From Alteromonas sp. M12 (GTDB taxonomy: Bacteria > Pseudomonadota > Gammaproteobacteria > Enterobacterales > Alteromonadaceae), in NCBI RefSeq assembly GCF_037478005.1, contig NZ_CP144164.1:2976001-3040000 (forward strand): a stretch of DNA of 64,000 nucleotides, read 5' to 3'. The notes under the pieces were generated by a model, which was not told the origin of the DNA, searched no databases, and worked only from the letters and a program-made list of their open reading frames with translations. The translations under genes were made by a program, and so were the position numbers. The first letter of the stretch is position 1. Each line of letters opens with the position of its first letter. This document shows, piece after piece, positions 56,918-64,000 of the stretch.

Positions 56918-57554
56918 TTACCTTTAATTGTTGTTCAAATCGATAATTTAACGCTTCAATTAATGGCCACCCAGAGGCTTTGAGTGACTTGCTAACGGTA
57001 GCAATAGCAACATTTAATTTACCTGCTAGATCGCTAACGGATAACTCTTGATTGGTTTGAAGCATAGGAAGCATCACTTCACATTGGCGTGGTGTCAGGT
57101 CGGTAAGTTGTCGATCAAGGTATTTAAATAATAAATCAAAGTGATCCGTGAGTTCAGGACGATCAGAACTAAACAGCAACCTATCACTTTTTAACGCCTT
57201 TAAACCGCGACCAGAAAGCACAAATGCTTCCCCCATGGATTCAGAGACTGATTCACGCAATTGTGCATTTGAAGCAATGGCAAAACTAATCCTGCTATCA
57301 AAATCTTTACCAAGGGCTTTTATGCCAACTCTGTAGACAATGGTATATCTCAATACGTTTGAGATATCATGGATCAAGGTCTGAAATTCATCACCACGTT
57401 TAATACTATGTGTGTTTAAATTATTTACCTCACTGATCCATTGTTGGATGTCTTTAATGCGTTGCAGTAGTTGGTCAAACTGTTTTGCAGTTAATTGGGT
57501 CGAGTTAACCACATCCCCACTAATCACGGCGATGGGTTTTTGATTGTATTCCAC
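56904..57554 (-). CDS. SatD-family protein with C-terminal helix-turn-helix
   Basis: A 216-residue protein. Residues 1-150 match the SatD family (IAVISGDVVNSTQLTAKQFD at the N terminus, then IKRGDEFQTLIHD), and the C-terminal ~60 residues form a helix-turn-helix (LSVSDLAGKLNVAIATVSKS). SatD proteins are linked to stress and acid tolerance in streptococci, and here the family co-occurs with DUF3307. Two perfect palindromes lie 32-79 bp upstream of the start and are a likely autoregulatory operator. Confidence 0.8.
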   Translation of the reverse strand: MEYNQKPIAVISGDVVNSTQLTAKQFDQLLQRIKDIQQWISEVNNLNTHSIKRGDEFQTLIHDISNVLRYTIVYRVGIKALGKDFDSRISFAIASNAQLRESVSESMGEAFVLSGRGLKALKSDRLLFSSDRPELTDHFDLLFKYLDRQLTDLTPRQCEVMLPMLQTNQELSVSDLAGKLNVAIATVSKSLKASGWPLIEALNYRFEQQLKVIEDV

Positions 57555-57585
57555 ACTAATTCCTTCTTTTGAGCTTCAGCATTAA

Positions 57586-57633
57586 TTTAGCCCAAATAGG
57601 CTAAAAACGCAAATTTAGCCTTAATTGGCTAAA
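57586..57633 (-). promoter_or_regulatory. Double palindromic operator of the SatD/DUF3307 operon
   Basis: TTTAGCC-N6-GGCTAAA occurs twice, at 57586-57605 and 57614-57633, both perfect, with centres 28 bp apart. The spacers are CAAATA and TTAATT. Location immediately upstream of the SatD start and the presence of a helix-turn-helix in SatD suggest autorepression. Confidence 0.7.
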
Positions 57634-57766
57634 TCAACGTTTTTAGCGAGCTATGACTAAAGAACTGCGACACTGCGGGGTCACAACAAACCTACGGGTT
57701 TCCTCAGGTTTTCAGGTTTAGTGATATTTGCTAAGCTAGGGCAAATAACGAAACTGACATGTATCA

Positions 57767-58411
57767 ATGACATACCAAATTAAAACGTTTTCTTCGTATT
57801 TTCTAACCTTCACCATTTGCATCTTGTTACTCGGCGCTTGTGCGACGTCCAAAAAAGCTCAGCTTCCGGTTGCTGTGTTGACCACTGAATATGGCAATAT
57901 TGAAATTGAGTTAGACACAAATAACGCGCCAATAAGCGCGAACAATTTCATTGCTTACATAAAAGGCGGGCATTTTAAAACCTTGACCTTCTATCGTACT
58001 GTTGACCACAGCAATGATAACCACCCTCTGAAAATCGCGGTTCTACAAGGTGGCTTAAACGCGGCACTTGATGAGCCTTTCGATGCTCCGCTACCAGCAA
58101 TCACTCACGAATCAACGGCACAAACCACCCTCCCCCACACAAGAGGCGCGGTTTCTTTTGCCCGTGGTGATTTAGGAACAGCGCAATCAGAATTTTTTAT
58201 CTCTACCTTAGATAACCCGCATTTAGATGCGGGCGGATTACGCCACCCTGATAAACAAGGTTTTGCGGTATTTGGCAAAGTGATTGGGGGAATGGACGTG
58301 GTAGACAAAATTGCGGCAATGCCTGCGAATCGAGTTCACGACAATCCCTATGTGGAAGGACAATTATTAACTGAGCAAGTGGTTGTCAGTAAAATCACTC
58401 TCATTGATTAA
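57767..58411 (+). CDS. Cyclophilin-type peptidyl-prolyl isomerase lipoprotein
   Basis: A 214-residue lipoprotein (lipobox LLGAC, Cys25) of the cyclophilin fold. Family segments are TEYGNIEIELDTNNAPIS, FKTLTFYRTVD, HTRGAVSFARGDLGTAQSEF and FAVFGKVIGGMDVVDKI. The usual VIPGFMIQGGD-like motif is altered to IAVLQGGLN. It should assist protein folding in the periplasm at the membrane. It stands alone. Confidence 0.85.
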   Translation: MTYQIKTFSSYFLTFTICILLLGACATSKKAQLPVAVLTTEYGNIEIELDTNNAPISANNFIAYIKGGHFKTLTFYRTVDHSNDNHPLKIAVLQGGLNAALDEPFDAPLPAITHESTAQTTLPHTRGAVSFARGDLGTAQSEFFISTLDNPHLDAGGLRHPDKQGFAVFGKVIGGMDVVDKIAAMPANRVHDNPYVEGQLLTEQVVVSKITLID

Positions 58412-58420
58412 TAAATCAGC

Positions 58421-58603
58421 TCAATCAAAGCGAAAAACCGTTTTAAGACTAAGATTACAAGGCACATCTAGGGAAATATATTTTCCAATTTGAGTTTTTA
58501 AAAAAAACTTAAGACATTCAGGCACTTGGAGAGGTTTGCTTAGCACATTTTTACTGATAAACTTTTCCAGTGCAGTTTTATCTTTTGCTTTAATAAGTGG
58601 CAT
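58421..58603 (-). CDS. Possible small hypothetical protein
   Basis: A 60-residue frame (ATG 58603), lysine-rich with segment KTALEKFISKNVLSKPLQV, converging with the isomerase gene. No family, signal peptide or clear ribosome-binding site was recognised. Could be non-coding. Confidence 0.25.
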   Translation of the reverse strand: MPLIKAKDKTALEKFISKNVLSKPLQVPECLKFFLKTQIGKYISLDVPCNLSLKTVFRFD

Positions 58604-58771
58604 CACTTAGCTTTTAGTTATTAGCTCGTCGCTAGTAACGCTTAGTTATAGATTAACAACACTTAAATAAACACACCAATCATACATAACAGAGATAATG
58701 ATATATACGTCAATGCACATGCATTTCCCAAAGACTAATTATATGAACCTAAACACAAGGGATTCACAACA

Positions 58772-61027
58772 GTGACACATCAAAAAACAACTACACCTTT
58801 TTCTATTGCTCCTTCTTTAAAGAGCAAAACCCTAGTGGCTATAGCCGTCGCTACCTGTTTATCACCAATGAGTCTGTACGCACAATCTAACGCAACTGGA
58901 GCAAATGATGCTGAGGTCGAGCGTGTGCTAGTGACCTCTCGTAAACGTTCAGAAGATATGAACGATGTGCCAATTAGCATTAACGTGGTAACTGACGAAC
59001 TAATTGATAACTTAGGCGCTGCCGACTTTACCGATTTATTAGGCGTAGTGCCAAGCTTAACCTCTTATCAAAATGGCCCAGGAAGAACCCGCTTATCTAT
59101 TCGTGGCGTGGCTAATGGTGGCGGTAATGACAACGATACACAAAACCAAGAAACTGTCGGCATTTATATGGATGAAATTCCAATTTCCATGGGCGGCATG
59201 AACCCAGAGTTTGCATTGTTTGATTTGAAACGTGTAGAAGTATTGCGCGGCCCTCAAGGGACTCTATTTGGCGCAGGTTCAATGACAGGTACGGTTCGAC
59301 TAGTTTCAAACGAGCCTGATCTTAACGAATTTGGTGGTCGCTATGAAGCCACTGCATCTTCTATCAGCCATGGTTCACAAAACTATTCGGTGAAAGGTCT
59401 GATCAATGCCCCGGTCATCGAAAACCAGTTGGCCTTTCGTGCAAGTGGCTATTACATGGACAACGGTGGTTATATTGATAATGAAGTCACTGGCGAAAAA
59501 GATCTTAACGATGGCATATCGAAAGGTGCTAAAATCTCGACTTTGTACTTCCCTACCGACAATTTGCGTGCGGAATTAACCCTACTTCACCATAACTATT
59601 CAGATAATGGCTATCCACAAGACATCGACTCTACTCCGTTTTTAACCAGAAACTATACGTCTTTCGATGGCTTTGATGATGAAGTAAATATTGCCAATCT
59701 AACCTTGAAATATGACCTAGAGTGGGCTGAATTGGTCAGTTCTACTTCGTATTTTGATCGCTCGATCATTAACAGACGTTCGTTAGATTTATTATTTGAG
59801 TCGGCGCTTCCTCCCGAGGTCACGCCACACGAACTCATCGATTTCACTGACTCTGAAGTCTGGGTGCAAGAACTACGCTTAGCCTCAACCACCGATGATA
59901 AGTTGCAGTGGACTGTGGGTGCTTATGCTGACAAAAAAGATGTGTTTTATGAAAACACCTTTCCTGTTCCAGGAGCGGACGCAATATTGGGCGTGCCTTC
60001 TTCGGCCTTTGGCGCACCAGAGGACCACTTGTACTACGGTTTTGACGATCTAACCGTAGAGACCTATGCGTTATTCGGTGAAGCATATTACGACATTGGT
60101 GATCTTTCTATCACAGCCGGTTTACGTTATTTCAACTGGAAACAAAATATCGAGTTCTACCAGTCTGGTTTGTTCAACGGTGAATCAAACGGTGATATTC
60201 GACCTGAAAGTACCACTGATGGCGTCAATCCGAAACTGAACGTGTCATATCGTTTAAATGACGAAGTTTTGGTTTATGCTCAAGCTGCGAAAGGCTTCCG
60301 TTACGGTGGCATCAACGGCGCGATTCCTGAATCAGTTTGTTCTGAAGAATTGGCTCAAGTTGAACGTGAAGGCGGCGATACACGCTTCTTTAAACCAGAT
60401 GAAATTTGGAATTACGAGGCAGGTATAAAAGGCGTGTCCAGTGATGGTATGTTTAGTTATAACGCAACTGTTTTCCACATTGATTGGAGCGATATGCAAA
60501 CCAGCCGCTCCTTTGAGTGTGGTTTTGGTTTCCGTGAAAATGTCGGCGAAGCCACCAGCCAAGGGATAGAATTTGAACTTAGTATGAAACCCGTTAACGC
60601 CTTGACGTTGTCTTTAGGTGGTGCATACATCAACAGTACTTTGGATGCAGATGTGCCTAATTTATCTGCGTTAAAAGGTGATTCAGCTCCGTTCGTACCA
60701 GAAACGACCTTTAATGCTAGTGCAGATTATGAGCGCGCGTTAAGCCAAAACTACATGGGCTTCGCGTATTTTAATGTGCAGTACACAGGAGACCGTGCTA
60801 CTGAGTTTAACGAAGAGGCTGCCAACTATCGTAAAATGGATGCCTATACAGTGGCCAATTTACGCTTAGGTGTGCGCTTTGATGAATTTGAAGTGTCGTT
60901 GTTTGCAAATAACTTGTTCGACGATGATGGTGTAGTGCGAGCGATAGGCAGACCGCCTTTTGATCAGCCTGCTACCATTCGTGTTACGCCACGTACTGTT
61001 GGGTTAACCTTCCGCGGTAACTATTAA
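58772..61027 (+). CDS. TonB-dependent receptor (second)
   Basis: A 751-residue receptor with GTG start at 58772 after CAAGG. A signal peptide (cleaved near SLYAQS, about 37) precedes the plug (VERVLVTSRKRSEDMNDVPI) and barrel, ending in GLTFRGNY. No Fur box was convincing. Its closest neighbour is an exported NTF2-like protein gene 131 bp downstream, not iron-related genes, so the substrate is open. Confidence 0.9.
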   Translation: MTHQKTTTPFSIAPSLKSKTLVAIAVATCLSPMSLYAQSNATGANDAEVERVLVTSRKRSEDMNDVPISINVVTDELIDNLGAADFTDLLGVVPSLTSYQNGPGRTRLSIRGVANGGGNDNDTQNQETVGIYMDEIPISMGGMNPEFALFDLKRVEVLRGPQGTLFGAGSMTGTVRLVSNEPDLNEFGGRYEATASSISHGSQNYSVKGLINAPVIENQLAFRASGYYMDNGGYIDNEVTGEKDLNDGISKGAKISTLYFPTDNLRAELTLLHHNYSDNGYPQDIDSTPFLTRNYTSFDGFDDEVNIANLTLKYDLEWAELVSSTSYFDRSIINRRSLDLLFESALPPEVTPHELIDFTDSEVWVQELRLASTTDDKLQWTVGAYADKKDVFYENTFPVPGADAILGVPSSAFGAPEDHLYYGFDDLTVETYALFGEAYYDIGDLSITAGLRYFNWKQNIEFYQSGLFNGESNGDIRPESTTDGVNPKLNVSYRLNDEVLVYAQAAKGFRYGGINGAIPESVCSEELAQVEREGGDTRFFKPDEIWNYEAGIKGVSSDGMFSYNATVFHIDWSDMQTSRSFECGFGFRENVGEATSQGIEFELSMKPVNALTLSLGGAYINSTLDADVPNLSALKGDSAPFVPETTFNASADYERALSQNYMGFAYFNVQYTGDRATEFNEEAANYRKMDAYTVANLRLGVRFDEFEVSLFANNLFDDDGVVRAIGRPPFDQPATIRVTPRTVGLTFRGNY

Positions 61028-61048
61028 CAGGCTAGCGCAATTAAAAAT

Positions 61049-61088
61049 CGCTTATTTGGCCTGCTTGTTCAAAGCAGGCTGATAAGCG
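61049..61088 (+). terminator. Two-tier hairpin after the TonB-dependent receptor
   Basis: An inner stem GCCTGCTT/AAGCAGGC (61059-61066, 61072-61079) and an outer stem CGCTTAT/ATAAGCG (61049-61055, 61082-61088) flank short bulges, 22 bp after the stop. A weak A/T tract follows. Partial termination is likely. Confidence 0.5.
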
Positions 61089-61158
61089 AATAATCGGACA
61101 ATAGCACTTAGCATTAAAAACTAGCTCGTGCAGTTGTCCGCCATTTAACAGGATAATA

Positions 61159-61677
61159 ATGATGAAACGATTTGCCGCTATTGTGATGATAGCTTTTTGG
61201 TCTTTCAGTAGTGTCAGTTTTGCTGGTCCGCAGCCATCAGCAATAACAGACAACACTGAGTCGATTAACAAACTGATGGACGGTCTTCATTACTCAGCAA
61301 GCCAAGCGGATCTGAATGCATACCTTGGTGCTTTCACTCAAAACGGCGTTTTTATGGGAACTGATGATTGGGAACGATGGAGTCGTCCCACTACTTTGGA
61401 TGCCTACGTTAAAGAACGTTTTAAGGGCGGCACAGGATGGACGTATAAGTCAGTTGAACGTCATATAAATTTTGCAGACAGTGGCAACACCGCATGGTTC
61501 GACGAAATAATAGTCTCACCAAAGTGGGGAAGATTCCGCGGCACTGGTGTGGTGATTAAACAAGCTGACAATTGGAAAATTGCACATTACTCCATGAGCG
61601 TGTTGGTAGCCAATGAAGCATTTTTTGAGATTGCAGAGATCAATAAAAAAGCATTTGCACAACGCAAAAACAAATAA
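61159..61677 (+). CDS. Exported NTF2/SnoaL-like domain protein
   Basis: A 172-residue protein with a signal peptide (about 1-22, ending VSFAG) and a single NTF2-like cone fold (INKLMDGLHYSASQADLNAY, then ITDW-like GTDDWERW and IAHYSMSVLV). Such DUF4440/SnoaL-like domains bind small ligands or act as cofactor-free isomerases or lyases. It may be cotranscribed with the TonB-dependent receptor upstream, with the hairpin between them as attenuator. GG-rich ribosome-binding signals are weak. Confidence 0.75.
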   Translation: MMKRFAAIVMIAFWSFSSVSFAGPQPSAITDNTESINKLMDGLHYSASQADLNAYLGAFTQNGVFMGTDDWERWSRPTTLDAYVKERFKGGTGWTYKSVERHINFADSGNTAWFDEIIVSPKWGRFRGTGVVIKQADNWKIAHYSMSVLVANEAFFEIAEINKKAFAQRKNK

Positions 61678-61683
61678 GTCAGA

Positions 61684-61704
61684 GGGCATCCCTGTGAGAT
61701 GCCC
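61684..61704 (+). terminator. Short hairpin after the NTF2-like gene
   Basis: GGGCATC/GATGCCC, a 7-bp GC-rich stem with a 7-nt loop just after the stop. No U-run follows, so the confidence is limited. Confidence 0.4.
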
Positions 61705-61905
61705 ATTCGCATAACCCATCACGGCGAAAAATAAGATCACCTTGACGAAAGCGATAAACCTCCCTCAATAGCCTAGCTATTTCTTGCCGATTATTTCTTG
61801 TCTAAGATAAAAATTAAAGCAGCCTAGGCTACCTTAGACTTTAAAAATGGAATAGTATAAAAATTAAGCGCACGATACTAAATCAAAAAGGATATAAATT
61901 TAGCC

Positions 61906-62409
61906 ATGACGCAACATTCTATCAAAGAGACATTATTCAATTCATCCATTGTTGGCGACAAGACATGTCAGGAAAGCATCCTTGAACAATATAAAATGTG
62001 TGTTTCGGCTACGGAGAATATTAGTAATCGTCGACAAACAACAAATAGTTTTTTTATTAGCATTAACACCATCATTGTTTCGTTTGTAAGCTACTTCAAC
62101 TTTCAAGGTGACGATAAAGTCATTTCCTTAGTCATACTGTCAATTGCTGGCATAATCGCAAGTTTCATGTGGCGTCAGTTGATCCTATTATATAAAGCAC
62201 TTAATTCTGCAAAATTTTTAGTAATACTGGAAATAGAAAAGCAACTGCCTTTAGCACCTTATACAGCCGAGTGGCAAGCCTTAGAAGAGGGGCAAAATAA
62301 ACAGAAATACAAACCTTTCACGTCCATTGAGTCTCAAGTACCTATTATTTTTATGGTGCTACATTTATTGGTTGCTTTTTTTAACTTAAATACGTTTCTA
62401 AACAGCTAA
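61906..62409 (+). CDS. RipA-family octameric membrane protein
   Basis: A 167-residue protein with a soluble N terminus (EQYKMCVSATENISNRRQTT), two hydrophobic segments (about 49-64 and 72-90), a conserved region LYKALNSAKFLVILEIEKQLP, and a third hydrophobic segment (145-160). This fits the RipA octameric membrane protein family, known from Francisella as needed for intracellular growth and now widespread in genomes beside unknown partners. AAGGA precedes the ATG. The next gene starts 4 bp after its stop, so the pair is one operon. It also somewhat resembles SLATT-type membrane proteins of defence systems; RipA is the better match. Confidence 0.65.
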   Translation: MTQHSIKETLFNSSIVGDKTCQESILEQYKMCVSATENISNRRQTTNSFFISINTIIVSFVSYFNFQGDDKVISLVILSIAGIIASFMWRQLILLYKALNSAKFLVILEIEKQLPLAPYTAEWQALEEGQNKQKYKPFTSIESQVPIIFMVLHLLVAFFNLNTFLNS

Positions 62410-62413
62410 CTAT

Positions 62414-64000
62414 ATGTTTGATCTTCTGTTTAAAACAAAAAAAGATGAAGAACAGATGGATCAAAATCACGCCCCCATATTCTGTGCAATAACACAAAAT
62501 AACCTCGTTGAACTTAAAGATTTAATCTCAGACCCAACAGCAATATCAGTAAAAAATGTGACAGGTCAAAGCCCCTTGATATTTGCGTGTGAACGGGGCA
62601 ATCAACAAGCGCTGGATATTCTATTAACAATTGAACACGATATTGAAGAACAAGACTTTTTCGGGTTTACACCACTAATGACCGCTTGCAAACACAAACA
62701 GATAGATATCGTAAAAAGACTATTGGCAGCAGGAGCTAAACCGAACACAGCTAACTTGTTAGGCAGAACAGCGCTCATGTTATCTTGTGCTAAAGGTGAA
62801 ATCGAGACTGTAAAACTGCTCCTTGAAAATGGTGCGAACGCTAATCAAACTGACAGCAACGGTCGTAGGGTAATAGATTACGTTGGTAGCCAAAAAATAG
62901 GTAAATTAAAGTCCTATAAAATAATCAAGATTATTAGCAACGCGCCTGGATTTTATCAAAAAACCAAGACCAAAAAGACCAAACCAGCGCTATCCTTCGC
63001 TGAATTAATCGGCAAACATGCTAAAAATAATATAGGACTCGATATTGGCGTTTTCATCATGATTCATAGTTTTGTTATGTTCAGCATGAATTTCGACAGT
63101 AAAAGTATTGTGTTTTTAAGCGAAGTAAACACTAAATACCTGAGTTCAATTTTTGTAATCTTGCCTTTTTTACATCTTATTTTTATGCTCTATTATTTCT
63201 TTCCTGCCTACAAAATTATTAAATTTAAACCTTCAGATGCATCAAATAACAGACTGAACAATCCCCTACCGTCCGCTCATCAATATGCAAGTAATACAGA
63301 ATATATTCAAACGCTATTGGATTTTGGTTTTCACAGCCTGACTAACAAATTTACCCATATTACTGATTCATCCGTTATCCGCTTAGCGCAATTAAACATG
63401 CTGTTTCCCAGTGCTGTGCTGCTGCTGGCAATACTCAATGGCGTAATGATGGCGTTTGACTATTATGACTTTCTAGTTGATTGCGCTTTAGCCGCTCTGT
63501 TTATATGTTTATTGGGTATTTATTTTGAATACAAAAGAAGAAAACAAGCGCTTATGTGTATCCATAAAAAGTTAGACAAAGCGGCAAGTGATATGTTGTT
63601 GACTCAGCAAAAAAGAGATGACGTCCCCCCAAAAGAATTTATTTTGTACTTAAGAGCGTTTGAAACCACTGGTGCATTAAAGGTAGGTGACACAGATTTC
63701 GAAACCGCTATTACGCATTTTTTGTCCCCGCATATTTTGGTCGTTACCTTTGGCGTACCTGGTGAATTTGCAGGGGCAGCTAGAGTGCAAAGTACAGAAG
63801 AAAAATGGCAGTCTAACGTCTTAGATTTAATGCACAGGGCTACACACATTTTAATGCTTCCCTCTGACCGACCGGGTACTTTATGGGAAGCTGCAGAACT
63901 TAAAAAGCATCAACTACTGTTTAAAACCACCTTTGTGATGCTGCCAGAAATTCAATTACAATCCGCAAAGTACTCTGAATTGTGGCAACGAGCCTATGCT
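62414..64000 (+). CDS. Ankyrin-transmembrane protein with a TIR-like C-terminal domain (partial)
   Basis: 529 codons are open from ATG 62414 to the window end. Ankyrin-type repeats (about 20-160) show TGQSPLIFACERGNQQALDI, GFTPLMTACKHKQIDIVKRL and GRTALMLSCAKGEIETVKLL. Four membrane segments (about 207-225, 244-266, 328-346, 354-372) follow, then a cytoplasmic domain from about 405: FILYLRAFE, FGVPGEFAGAARV, a W465-centred helix and PGTLWEAAELKK (488-499). This C-terminal family resembles TIR/SIR-like NAD-consuming or nucleotide-sensing domains, with E492 or E495 as the candidate catalytic residue. The start could instead be M15. No strong ribosome-binding site precedes it, which with the 4-bp gap suggests coupling to the RipA-like gene. 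Confidence 0.7.
   Translation, partial: MFDLLFKTKKDEEQMDQNHAPIFCAITQNNLVELKDLISDPTAISVKNVTGQSPLIFACERGNQQALDILLTIEHDIEEQDFFGFTPLMTACKHKQIDIVKRLLAAGAKPNTANLLGRTALMLSCAKGEIETVKLLLENGANANQTDSNGRRVIDYVGSQKIGKLKSYKIIKIISNAPGFYQKTKTKKTKPALSFAELIGKHAKNNIGLDIGVFIMIHSFVMFSMNFDSKSIVFLSEVNTKYLSSIFVILPFLHLIFMLYYFFPAYKIIKFKPSDASNNRLNNPLPSAHQYASNTEYIQTLLDFGFHSLTNKFTHITDSSVIRLAQLNMLFPSAVLLLAILNGVMMAFDYYDFLVDCALAALFICLLGIYFEYKRRKQALMCIHKKLDKAASDMLLTQQKRDDVPPKEFILYLRAFETTGALKVGDTDFETAITHFLSPHILVVTFGVPGEFAGAARVQSTEEKWQSNVLDLMHRATHILMLPSDRPGTLWEAAELKKHQLLFKTTFVMLPEIQLQSAKYSELWQRAYA

Noticed and set aside
58693..58710. GATAATGATATATAC-like word before the second TonB-dependent receptor as a Fur box
   Set aside because: Only the left half fits the Fur consensus; the right half does not, and no iron-uptake genes are nearby.
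61906..62409. SLATT-domain effector of a CBASS-like system
   Set aside because: No cyclase or SMODS gene is adjacent within the window, and the SAKFxVIxEIEKxLP region fits the RipA family better.

Overview
The window looks like chromosomal DNA of a marine gammaproteobacterium of the Alteromonadales (a Glaciecola/Paraglaciecola-type organism is my best guess). Reasons: TonB-dependent receptors with Alteromonadales-style plug sequences, RlmE and a 7Fe ferredoxin of gammaproteobacterial type, LytS/LytTR signalling, a canonical type I-F CRISPR-Cas locus, and moderately AT-rich intergenic DNA. No rRNA, tRNA, complete insertion sequence or replication origin was recognised.

Layout. 1-5.4 kb: housekeeping genes (end of an outer-membrane barrel gene, SpoU-type RNA methyltransferase, rlmE, fdxA, FAD-dependent dehydrogenase, TMEM143/DUF3754 protein). 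5.7-25.1 kb: a catabolic island with an acyl-CoA dehydrogenase, two acyl-CoA ligases, a TonB-dependent receptor, a carotenoid-oxygenase-family enzyme, three thiolases, a class III CoA-transferase, a nitronate-monooxygenase-like flavoprotein and PaaN, with two unusual tandem-domain HxlR regulators. I infer uptake of a hydrophobic substrate, oxidative C=C cleavage, CoA activation and beta-oxidation-like shortening. A direct repeat CTTGCNTTA precedes two of the transcription units and a single copy precedes a third, which suggests shared control.

25.8-40 kb: transglutaminase-like protein, a secreted phosphoesterase lipoprotein with a PhoB-box-like site upstream, hydrolases, a MASE1-GGDEF cyclase, a LytS/LytTR operon, an exported adenosine deaminase plus NUP-family purine nucleoside protein, and a beta-lactamase-fold lipoprotein.

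40-57.6 kb is defence-flavoured: a NYN-LOTUS protein, a methyltransferase-HNH fusion, a 57-repeat I-F CRISPR array with a tandemly duplicated 17-spacer block, the full cas6f-csy3-csy2-csy1-cas2/3-cas1 operon on the minus strand, two decayed look-alike gene fragments upstream of cas1, and a DUF3307/SatD pair with a double palindromic operator. 57.7-64 kb: a periplasmic peptidyl-prolyl isomerase, a second TonB-dependent receptor with an exported NTF2-like protein, and at the window edge a RipA-family membrane protein followed 4 bp later by an ankyrin-transmembrane-TIR-like protein that runs off the end. That last pair and the methyltransferase-HNH fusion are the best candidates for undescribed systems.
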